From assembly GCA_003162995.1 (NCBI GenBank), contig PLUZ01000274.1, positions 850-6,583 of the forward strand: a DNA stretch of 5,734 nt, in the 5' to 3' direction. The translations under genes were made by a program, and so were the position numbers. Below, piece after piece: positions 1 through 5,305 of this stretch. This DNA comes from Methylocapsa sp. GTDB taxonomy: Bacteria > Pseudomonadota > Alphaproteobacteria > Rhizobiales > Beijerinckiaceae. A model generated the notes under the pieces. It saw only the letters and a list, made by a program, of their open reading frames with translations, was not told the DNA's origin and did not search any database. Within the stretch, counting starts at the first letter, position 1. Every line of letters begins with the position of its first letter.

Positions 1-1
1 G

Positions 2-514
2 ATTTCGGTCGCCGATCTCATCGCGTATCGCCAGGCGCGCGAAAAGATCGTCGAGCGGGTCAAGACCTTTAAGGTCATGGGGACAAGCGGCCCGCTCACC
101 GGTTATGCCTATGTCACGCCCTATGATCCGGTGCAGCATTTCGCCTTTGTCCAGGGCGACATTGGCGATGGCCGCGATATTCCGGCAAGGCTGCATCGCG
201 TGGATATTATCGCCGATGTGATCGCGGGCGGCGACAGCATTCGCAAGACTTTCGCTTGCTTCAAGAAAGATGGCCGTGGCGTGTTCATCTTTTTGCGCGA
301 CGGCACGGCGGGCGTTCCTGTCAATATCACCGGCATGGAGCCGCCTGGCTCCGAAGCCAAGCGCATCAAGGAATGGCGCGAAATCGGCCTCGGCGCCCAG
401 ATCCTGCGCGATCTCGGCATCTCCTCGATAAGGCTGCGCACGTCGACGCCGATGACCTATGTCGGTCTCTCAGGCTTTGGCATCGAGATCACCGCCAGCG
501 AGGGGGTAGAGTAG
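2..514 (+). CDS. ribB: 3,4-dihydroxy-2-butanone 4-phosphate synthase with degenerate GTP cyclohydrolase II-like C-terminal domain (5' partial)
   Basis: The open frame enters from the left edge and gives the last 170 residues. The first ~20 (SVADLIAYRQAREK) match the end of the DHBP synthase domain, which makes 3,4-dihydroxy-2-butanone 4-phosphate from ribulose 5-phosphate for riboflavin synthesis in the cytoplasm. The rest follows the GTP cyclohydrolase II fold: a GRGVFIFLRD strand, then LRDLGISSIRLRT and YVGLSGFGIEI near the end, as in RibA/RibBA proteins. The GCHII active site is missing. The zinc site (Cys-x10-Cys-x-Cys) is absent; HSECLTGD is replaced by HRVDIIAD, and the only cysteine is in FACFKK. 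The EGRGIGL loop reads GTAGVPV. The domain is therefore probably not a cyclohydrolase, like the RibBX-type hybrids of proteobacteria, and a separate ribA would be expected elsewhere. The DHBPS catalytic residues lie outside the window. Confidence 0.9.
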   Translation: MSVADLIAYRQAREKIVERVKTFKVMGTSGPLTGYAYVTPYDPVQHFAFVQGDIGDGRDIPARLHRVDIIADVIAGGDSIRKTFACFKKDGRGVFIFLRDGTAGVPVNITGMEPPGSEAKRIKEWREIGLGAQILRDLGISSIRLRTSTPMTYVGLSGFGIEITASEGVE

Positions 515-532
515 AGGGCAACGACGATCATA

Positions 533-690
533 GCGTTAAGGCGTGTCCTTATCGATCAAATGGACTCTTGTGATCGGGACATACTCGAGACCATGATCGC
601 TTCAAGATGAATCGCTCATGGTCTTGATCTCTTTGTTTTAACGCATGATCTTCCCCAAAAAGTCTGCAGCTTTTTGGGATCATGCTCTCA
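533..690. repeat. Intergenic hairpin-rich palindromic repeat, Rhizobiales type
   Basis: The gap between the converging ribB and TetR genes holds three consecutive hairpins. First: TGTCC (544-548) with GGACA (577-581), enclosing CGATCA (553-558) with TGATCG (571-576). Second: ACCATGA (590-596) with TCATGGT (616-622). Third: GCATGATC (643-650) with GATCATGC (678-685), enclosing CCAAAAAG (655-662) with CTTTTTGG (670-677). GCGTTAA (533-539) and TTAACGC (638-644) are also inverted copies that bracket the first two. The run CTTTGTTTTAACGCATGATC and the closing GGGATCATGCTCT resemble a dispersed palindromic repeat that I know from many Rhizobiales genomes. The sequence similarity to that family is recalled, not searched. 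There is no T tract on either side, so simple terminator function is unproven. Confidence 0.7.
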
Positions 691-704
691 TGCATCGAGC
701 AATG

Positions 705-1394
705 TCACGAAACGTTGGAGAGTCGAAAACTCTCGTTTCCGCCAACTTGGCACTCGATGGAGTCCGGCCCCAAAAGGCCGCGCGCGTTAAGCCCGGCAAT
801 TGCCATGCGGCTGAGATCGGCAGCCAGCTGCTCGATGAAACTCTTATCAATCTTTAGGCTCAGCGGCGGTTTCGACAGCGTGTCGTAATGGCGGATGAAG
901 GGGGTCGCCTGGTTGCTGAGCCAGATCGTCGCGACAGTGATTTCCGCGCGGGCCGCGCCGTCTGGCAGGAAGCGGCGGACGATCTTTTCGGCCTGGTCGA
1001 GGATCGGCAGTTTCTCGCTGGCGATAAAATCGCGGTAGACCGGCGTCGGCGAGAGTGTCTCCCAGGCGAAAATGCGCCAATACCGGCTGATTTGGCCATG
1101 TTTAAGGAGCGGCATCACCTGCTGGCGGATAAACAGACGCACCGCCTCCTCGCGGGTCACGCGGTCGATTGTGACTTCATCGAGCAGCGACGCATCACTG
1201 AGCGCGTCGACGGCCAAGCGGAGCACCTCGCGGTAAAGCGCCTCCTTACCGCCAAAATGGTAATTGATCGCCGCCAGATTGATCGTTGCGCGGCGGGTGA
1301 TCTCGCGCACCGAGGCGCCGTCGAAACCGCTTTCGGCGAACACATCGGTGGCATGATCGAGGAGCGCCTGGCGGGTAATTTCGGTGATCTTCAC
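705..1394 (-). CDS. TetR/AcrR family transcriptional regulator, CecR-like C-terminal domain
   Basis: A 229-residue DNA-binding repressor. The TetR N-terminal domain is clear: RQALLDHATDVFAESGF (8-24), a helix-turn-helix at about 28-47 (SVREITRRATINLAAINYHF), then GGKEALYREVL. The ligand-binding half, about 80-200, has ISRYWRIFAWETLSPTP (102-118), which resembles the REM..PTP motif of CecR/YbiH-type regulators (DUF1956). I chose the GTG at 1394. It leaves a normal TetR N-terminus and sits two bases after the upstream gene's TAA, which suggests translational coupling. An ATG at 1460 would add 22 poorly matching residues and overlap that gene. No strong ribosome binding site precedes the GTG. 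CecR relatives usually adjoin HlyD/ABC efflux genes; here the only partner is a small membrane protein. The last ~20 residues look like an add-on. The ligand is unknown. Confidence 0.88.
   Translation of the reverse strand: MKITEITRQALLDHATDVFAESGFDGASVREITRRATINLAAINYHFGGKEALYREVLRLAVDALSDASLLDEVTIDRVTREEAVRLFIRQQVMPLLKHGQISRYWRIFAWETLSPTPVYRDFIASEKLPILDQAEKIVRRFLPDGAARAEITVATIWLSNQATPFIRHYDTLSKPPLSLKIDKSFIEQLAADLSRMAIAGLNARGLLGPDSIECQVGGNESFRLSNVS
709..739 (-). other. Hairpin at the 3' end of the TetR gene, two bases from the stop codon
   Basis: GAGAGT (718-723) pairs with ACTCTC (729-734) around a five-base loop. A second stem, GAAAC (709-713) with GTTTC (735-739), extends it after a four-base bulge. 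It covers the last codons of the TetR gene, ending two bases before the stop codon (705-707). It could end or stabilise the transcript, but there is no T run behind it on the minus strand, so it is not a classical intrinsic terminator. Confidence 0.45.
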
Positions 1395-1396
1395 GC

Positions 1397-2026
1397 TTAC
1401 AATTTCTTGACGAAGGAGTTCAGCGTATCGCCCACGGAGGCCACGCTTTCGACAACGCATGTTTCCGAGGCGGTGATGATGGTCCCTAGGTTGGTGACGA
1501 GGCGCATCCCGTATTGGAGTGGCGGCAGCGGCTCTGCTTTCACGGGCGCGGACGCGACGGCGGGCTCAACCGTCGCGATCGGCGGCGGCGAGGGCGCTGG
1601 CGGCAAAATTTTCGGTGCGTTGGCGGCAACATGCACTTTACTGGAACTCAGCCGGTCATGCCGCGGCGCGATGGGCGGCCGTGGCGGGAGAGGGATAACG
1701 GCGGCAGTCGCGGGTTCGCTCACCGCAACAAGGGTCGCTTGGCTGGTTGCCGCGACCGGCGCTTTCAGACGAGTGACATGGGAGAGCGCGACACGTTGCA
1801 TGAAATCAGCGAGCACGTCTCCCGTTGCTTCCCCCGCAAGCTTTCCGACAGAGGGCGACTGCTGCCCGTCGTCCCGCGCAAAGGGAAGTATGGGCTTCGT
1901 CACATTGGTCAAAATGGCCATGGTGAGGAGGGTCACGAGGCTCGAGAAGAGAACCTCGGTAACCAATTTCCGAGTCAGGGCATGTAGCCCGTTGCGGATC
2001 ATCATCAGGGAGAGCGGTACCTGCAC
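1397..2026 (-). CDS. Hypothetical membrane-anchored proline-rich protein
   Basis: A 209-residue protein that I do not recognise. A single hydrophobic segment at about 25-42 (LFSSLVTLLTMAIL) follows a short N-terminus with Arg11, Arg19 and Lys20, which predicts an inner-membrane anchor with the rest in the periplasm. Residues about 104-170 are rich in Pro and Ala (PLPPRPP, PPAPSPPP, EPLPPL), an extended linker as in TonB-like or envelope-spanning proteins. The ~40-residue C-terminus (LQYGMRLVTNLGTIITASE onward) has no TonB C-terminal domain that I can see. I chose GTG at 2026 because AGGAGG at 2032-2037 lies five bases upstream. The TTG at 2029 is only two bases away and the ATG at 2005 is too far. 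It is the first gene of the unit with the TetR regulator and lies directly behind the putative operator, so it is probably that repressor's target. A long open frame on the opposite strand is a shadow. Confidence 0.68.
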   Translation of the reverse strand: MQVPLSLMMIRNGLHALTRKLVTEVLFSSLVTLLTMAILTNVTKPILPFARDDGQQSPSVGKLAGEATGDVLADFMQRVALSHVTRLKAPVAATSQATLVAVSEPATAAVIPLPPRPPIAPRHDRLSSSKVHVAANAPKILPPAPSPPPIATVEPAVASAPVKAEPLPPLQYGMRLVTNLGTIITASETCVVESVASVGDTLNSFVKKL

Positions 2027-2031
2027 CAAGG

Positions 2032-2037
2032 CCTCCT
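2032..2037 (-). promoter_or_regulatory. Ribosome binding site deciding the GTG start at 2026
   Basis: The minus strand reads AGGAGG here, a perfect Shine-Dalgarno core. The five-base gap to GTG (2026) fits; the alternative TTG (2029) is two bases away. Confidence 0.75.
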
Positions 2038-2039
2038 AC

Positions 2040-2071
2040 GTTTGTTTCAAACGACTGTTTGAATTTCAAAC
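2040..2071. promoter_or_regulatory. Tandem palindromic operator, probable TetR binding site
   Basis: Two palindromes lie four bases apart. GTTTGTTTCAAAC (2040-2052) is near-perfect. GTTTGAATTTCAAAC (2057-2071) is a perfect 7+1+7 palindrome. Their inner arms form a third perfect inverted repeat, TTCAAAC-GACT-GTTTGAA (2046-2063). The block ends three bases upstream of the ribosome binding site of the 1397-2026 gene, so a bound repressor would cover the promoter or transcription start. TTCAAAC/GTTTGAA arms of this spacing are typical of TetR-family operators, and the TetR gene is the second gene of the unit, so autoregulation is the natural reading. I could not fix -35 and -10 boxes with confidence. 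Confidence 0.72.
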
Positions 2072-2100
2072 ATGTGTTAGAGGCAAAATTATGACGCCGC

Positions 2101-2124
2101 TAAAGAAGAGGCCGCCCCCGGCCT
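2101..2124 (-). terminator. Putative intrinsic terminator behind the secreted propeller-like gene
   Basis: On the minus strand AGGCCG-GGGG-CGGCCT forms a six-pair GC stem with a four-base loop, followed by TCTTCTTTA. It lies about 90 bases after the stop at 2212 and upstream of the operator at 2040-2071, so it would isolate the two units. The stem is short and the tail is not pure T. Confidence 0.5.
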
Positions 2125-2211
2125 TGATCCTGGGACGGCCATGCCGATAAGAGTCACGAACACTGCGGTTTGGTCCAATTGCCTTTCCGCATACAGTTCG
2201 GGCCGGTACAA

Positions 2212-3834
2212 TTAGTGAAAATCGTAGTGAAAATCGTCCCGGTCCCCGAACCGGGCGAGAGCGACGCCGCGGAGAACTTGTCCGAAGCCGGCGGTCTCCA
2301 GAACATTGTACTCTTCGTCAGAGGGCAGGCTCGTGGCGGCGAGGCGATCCGTAATCGTAACCAGCCTATTGGGATCAGCGCCCTGGTCGCCCGAAGCGCT
2401 GATCGTCGAGGTGATTGCGAAGATTGTGACGGTGCCGTCTGGGTTCACTTTCCCAGTCAAATTGCGCAGCCCGTCGGTGGCGGGGTTGAGGCTCGAAGCC
2501 AAGCCGGGAACGGGATATTGCACGCCGAGCCCAAGACCTTTCTGTAGCGTGTAGGCGAGATGCCAGGTCCCGGCGCTCAGGGTCCATTTCTGCAGTCCGG
2601 CGTTGGGGTTGAGCGCATTCGCCGTCGTAACCACGCCATCGCCTTCATCGGCGACATAGAGCGTCGTGGCGTTCGCAAACCAAATTCCGAACGGATGGAA
2701 GTTGGTTGTGGCGAATCCCGGTTTGGTGGGATCGGTGACAATGTTCGTAGCGAGACCAATCGGGAAGCCCGGCAGGATCGCAATCTGCGTGGCGGACGCT
2801 GTCGTCAAGGTCGGCAGTGTGCCGGCAGCGCCAACTTGAAAGACGGTGTCAATGCCGTTGCCGCCGCTGCCTTTCGTGACATAAAGCGTCTTGTGGAAGA
2901 TCGTCTCGCCGCGGAAATTGTCGTCCTTACCGGATTTGTCGGCAGCGTAGGCAGGGGAGCCGTACTGCGTCACCGAATAGCCGTATTCAAATCCCTTAGC
3001 CGCCCCTGACGTGCCTTGCTGGACACCGACAACAGTCGTGTCTGGGACGCCCGGTTGGGCGATCTGCACACCCGTGTTGTTCACGATGAACACCGGCGGC
3101 GTGCCCGACCCATTCCCGGCATTGCCAACCGTGTAATAAATGTTCTGTCCGTAACTGTCGTTCAAAATCGCGGCGCGTCCATTGTTGCCGCTATAGGTGT
3201 TGACGGGAGTCACAAGGAACGGCCGATCGCCATGGAATTGGATAATCGCCCGCTGATAGCTTTCGGCGACGGGATTGGTCGGATCGACATGGCCGGGCGT
3301 ATTGGAATTCGACACGTCGAGCGTGTTGATGGGCGCATTGTAACCCATAAAGGTCAAAGCATTTCCGGTCGTCGAGAAATTGAGCGCCAGTTCGGACTTG
3401 GAGCTGAAGCTGGTGACGAAGCCGGTCTTGTCGGTCACGTTTAGGCTATTGATCAGAAACGCCGAACGGTTATCGCGGGAAAGCGCATAATTCCGGAGAA
3501 TGATCGGCGAGGTGATGCCGAAACTGCCGTCAACAGTAGCGTTCTCGAAGACGTCCGGATAGGTCCCGTTCGCAATGGCCTTGCCGCCTCCGGGCAATGT
3601 CTGGCCAACCGTGACGGTGGCGGCGGTCCCTGTATAGGTGCTGCTGCTCACGATGAGAGTGTCCGGAGCCAATGGAAAGGCCCATTCGGACGCCTGGCCG
3701 GCGCCCGTTGCTAGGATGGCGGCCAGCGCCAGGCCACCCGATACGGATATGGTGCCCGCGAGAAGCGAACGATGGCTGGTTTCACCTTTAAGGCGGCGCG
3801 CCAGATCGCATGCAATGCTCTGTTGTTTCAGCAT
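2212..3834 (-). CDS. Secreted hypothetical protein, probable beta-propeller
   Basis: A 540-residue exported protein. The ATG at 3834 follows GGGGGAA (3837-3843), a good ribosome binding site. An upstream GTG at 3906 stays in frame but has no such site and would bury the signal peptide. The signal peptide has a long basic N-region (1-22), a hydrophobic core (about 23-43) and probable cleavage after GAGQA (48). The mature part is rich in Gly, Thr, Asn, Val and Ala and has no cysteine. Short beta-strand-like blocks recur (NIYYTVGNAGNGSG at 231-244, KTLYVTKGSGGNG at 315-327, TTLYVADEGDG at 390-400, GTVTIFAITST at 467-477). HPFGIWFANATTLYVADEGDG is reminiscent of NHL/SMP-30-like propeller blades. 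Role and ligand are unknown: extracellular or periplasmic binding, or an enzyme of propeller type. The C-terminus ends in a small YDFH duplication. It appears to be transcribed alone. Confidence 0.82.
   Translation of the reverse strand: MLKQQSIACDLARRLKGETSHRSLLAGTISVSGGLALAAILATGAGQASEWAFPLAPDTLIVSSSTYTGTAATVTVGQTLPGGGKAIANGTYPDVFENATVDGSFGITSPIILRNYALSRDNRSAFLINSLNVTDKTGFVTSFSSKSELALNFSTTGNALTFMGYNAPINTLDVSNSNTPGHVDPTNPVAESYQRAIIQFHGDRPFLVTPVNTYSGNNGRAAILNDSYGQNIYYTVGNAGNGSGTPPVFIVNNTGVQIAQPGVPDTTVVGVQQGTSGAAKGFEYGYSVTQYGSPAYAADKSGKDDNFRGETIFHKTLYVTKGSGGNGIDTVFQVGAAGTLPTLTTASATQIAILPGFPIGLATNIVTDPTKPGFATTNFHPFGIWFANATTLYVADEGDGVVTTANALNPNAGLQKWTLSAGTWHLAYTLQKGLGLGVQYPVPGLASSLNPATDGLRNLTGKVNPDGTVTIFAITSTISASGDQGADPNRLVTITDRLAATSLPSDEEYNVLETAGFGQVLRGVALARFGDRDDFHYDFH
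2214..2237 (-). repeat. 12-bp perfect tandem duplication at the gene's 3' end
   Basis: AGTGAAAATCGT occurs twice head to tail on the plus strand (2214-2225 and 2226-2237). On the minus strand it encodes the last residues, DDFH-YDFH, right before the stop. The unit length keeps the frame. Confidence 0.85.
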
Positions 3835-4297
3835 TATTCCCCCAAAATGTCCGATTGTTCGGAGTTTTTCCGCTTCAGTCCAGCACGAACTAAGCTTGGC
3901 AATCACTTGGCAAAGTAGAATTTCGCTACGATGACAAGTTTGTGGATATCGCGGGATGCAGGCGACATTCGCGGAAATAGGCAGAGCAAGAGAGGTTCTG
4001 CGGCGAAGCCCTCATCGCTAAAATGAGAGAGCGCTTTGGGCCTTGCAGCCTCGGCGGCCGGAACAATTGGCGTTGATGATTATGACGAAACGATTGCGCA
4101 TATCCGCGATGCTTGCGCATGATGCTGGCTGAATGCGTCCAGCGCTATCGTTGCTCGTCGGGCAACCGCCGCTTCATGCGGCCGCCGAATAAGTCGCGGG
4201 TTTGGTCAATGTTGAAGGCGAACGGACCACGCACCCTGCGCAGCGGGATTGTGCCACCGGCGGCTTCCGGGCGAGCGGCGCCTTCAAAACCCCTTGC
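3835..4297. other. Gene-free stretch upstream of the propeller-like gene
   Basis: I see no convincing gene in these ~460 bases. It should carry the promoter of the 2212-3834 gene, but no clear -35/-10 pair stands out. CTTGGCA occurs twice in direct orientation, 11 bases apart (3895-3901 and 3906-3912), about one helical turn. TTGCGCAT is also repeated (4094-4101 and 4113-4120). A short open stretch on the plus strand (4027-4122) reads protein-like (ALGLAASAAGTIGVDDYDET) but has no start or ribosome binding site and may be a gene remnant. Confidence 0.55.
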
Positions 4298-4819
4298 TCA
4301 GTGTGTATAGGGCCGGCCGAAGGGAAAGGGGGGTGGCTCATCGTCATCCCCGGCAGGGCCGTAATAGCCGGCGAAGAACGGCGTTCCGACGCCATCATAA
4401 GGGTTGAATACGCCATAGTGATAGGACTGCTGATCCGTCGGAATCCAATAATTATAGCGCGCGGCGTCGGCGGCGATCGCAAAGAGGACTGGGTTTTGCC
4501 ATGGCGGACGCTGGTGGCTCACACGATAGCGCCAAGCGCCAATGCGATAGTGGATCGGCAGCGGATAAAAGCCGAACCCGCTTTCAGGATCGCCGGCGAG
4601 GTCGATATAGTGGCCCCTCCGCCCTGTCGTGTAGAAGATATGCCCTCCCCGCCCGATTCCGCGGATGGAGGTGCGGTAATGGGTGCCGCTGACATGCCTA
4701 TAGGCTTGCCTGTAATGGACAGATCTTTTGGACGGCGAGGACGCCTGTGCCGCCGCGGCCGATGCAAATGCGAACGTCGAAACGATCGCGAGAACCCAAA
4801 CCATCCAGCCCCGGCGCAT
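4298..4819 (-). CDS. Small secreted hypothetical protein rich in Tyr, His and Pro
   Basis: A 173-residue protein that I do not recognise. The ATG at 4819 places a textbook signal peptide at the N-terminus: Arg2-Arg3, a hydrophobic core (about 5-23), probable cleavage after AAAQA (26). GGAG lies nine bases upstream. An in-frame ATG at 4849 lacks a ribosome binding site. The mature part (~147 residues) is basic and aromatic at first (SVHYRQAYRHVSGTHYRTSI, 33-52), then has a compact middle with HYIDLAGDPESGFGFYPLP (70-88) and WRYRVSHQRPPW (96-107). It ends with YHYGVFNPYDG, then GDDDEPPPFPFGRP. It has no cysteine. The Tyr/Gly/Pro-rich end suggests an extended cell-envelope or matrix-associated tail; that is inference. 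It stands alone, with ~420 bases before groEL and ~460 after it. Open frames on the plus strand here are shadows. Confidence 0.72.
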   Translation of the reverse strand: MRRGWMVWVLAIVSTFAFASAAAAQASSPSKRSVHYRQAYRHVSGTHYRTSIRGIGRGGHIFYTTGRRGHYIDLAGDPESGFGFYPLPIHYRIGAWRYRVSHQRPPWQNPVLFAIAADAARYNYWIPTDQQSYHYGVFNPYDGVGTPFFAGYYGPAGDDDEPPPFPFGRPYTH

Positions 4820-4904
4820 TGCCCTGATCTCCAAACTTTGGCGCTTCATAAATGACAAATGCAGACGCCAGCCTTGCAGTTCCATTGTTATAGTGCCGCA
4901 GTTA

Positions 4905-4964
4905 ATGACTTATGCCGACCCTTCCGGCTCCGGGAGCAAAATCACGGCAAGCGAGGGGCTGGAC
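4905..4964 (+). pseudogene. Possible diverged fragment of the ribB 3' end
   Basis: Read in one plus-strand frame, this segment gives MTYADPSGSGSKITASEGLD. The last 20 codons of ribB (452-511) give MTYVGLSGFGIEITASEGVE. Without gaps, 12 of 20 residues and 42 of 60 bases agree by my hand count, with the best stretch at ITASEG. Upstream, SSI is also shared, with one codon difference in spacing. There is no stop after the segment where ribB stops, and no ORF of its own. It may be a remnant of a duplicated ribB/ribA tail; chance similarity is not excluded. Confidence 0.42.
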
Positions 4965-5030
4965 GGAGGTTCGCGCTCAATGCGGGCCGGCAGGAACAAA
5001 TCTGCCGCGACATGCCATCATCGCTATCCA

Positions 5031-5049
5031 ATTTCCGCTTTTCGGAAAT
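5031..5049. other. Seven-pair hairpin in the gap
   Basis: ATTTCCG (5031-5037) and CGGAAAT (5043-5049) are perfect inverted copies around CTTTT. There is no T run on either side. Role unknown. Confidence 0.4.
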
Positions 5050-5242
5050 GAGCGGTCACATTGCGGTTGATGATAGACTCGCGCGCCCAGGCAAATCCTC
5101 GTGCCGGGCGGCAGCTCTTTTGCGCTCATGCGATGATTGCTGGGCAGGAGAACGAAAACGTGGTCGGTTGTCATTCGTTTGTCTAAGCGATTGAAAGACC
5201 TCCCGCCAGAACGCCCATACGCGTGTTCCGAGTCCACATGAT

Positions 5243-5280
5243 AAGGCCCTGGGATAGCCCAGGGCCTTGCGGTTTTATTT
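5243..5280. terminator. groEL terminator, probably bidirectional
   Basis: AAGGCCCTGGG (5243-5253) and CCCAGGGCCTT (5258-5268) are a perfect 11-pair stem around a four-base loop, starting about 38 bases after the groEL stop. The plus strand continues GCGGTTTTATTTT, so the T tract favours plus-strand termination. On the minus strand, the groEL direction, the stem is preceded by an A-rich run and followed only by a short TTAT. The position still makes it the obvious groEL terminator. Confidence 0.82.
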
Positions 5281-5305
5281 TCGCGCGATCACACACCCGA
5301 GTTTT

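Larger units (their letters stand above)
4820..5242. other. Gene-free stretch between groEL terminator and the small secreted gene
   Basis: No convincing gene in ~420 bases. It contains the ribB-tail-like segment (4905-4964) and a seven-pair hairpin, ATTTCCG-CTTTT-CGGAAAT (5031-5049). A TATAAC hexamer on the minus strand (4887-4892) lies upstream of the 4298-4819 gene but has no matching -35 box. An 86-codon minus-strand frame (4977-5237) has GTG start, no ribosome binding site and no recognisable domain. Confidence 0.55.

Noticed and set aside
515..704. tRNA or small structured RNA gene in the hairpin cluster
   Set aside because: The stems do not form a cloverleaf and no T-loop or anticodon pattern is present; a dispersed palindromic repeat explains them better.
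888..2150. A 420-codon open frame on the plus strand
   Set aside because: It runs antisense to the TetR gene and the proline-rich gene. Its product has no recognisable domain and is Arg/Gly-rich as expected for a GC-rich shadow frame, while the TetR motif on the other strand is unmistakable.
3835..3906. Longer N-terminus for the propeller-like protein from a GTG at 3906
   Set aside because: No ribosome binding site; the ATG at 3834 has GGGGGAA in position and leaves a proper signal peptide.
3896..3912. Sigma-54-like sequence on the plus strand (GG and GC ten bases apart, TTGGCA...TGGCA)
   Set aside because: Two consensus mismatches, and no plus-strand gene follows. It is explained by the CTTGGCA direct repeat.
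3926..4120. 64-codon minus-strand frame
   Set aside because: No ribosome binding site, no domain, Arg/Ser-rich composition without protein-like pattern.
4202..4855. A 217-codon open frame on the plus strand
   Set aside because: It is antisense to the secreted protein at 4298-4819, which has a clear signal peptide and ribosome binding site. The plus-strand product has no start signal or domain.
4977..5237. 86-codon minus-strand frame after groEL
   Set aside because: GTG start without ribosome binding site, beginning right beside the terminator, and no recognisable motif.
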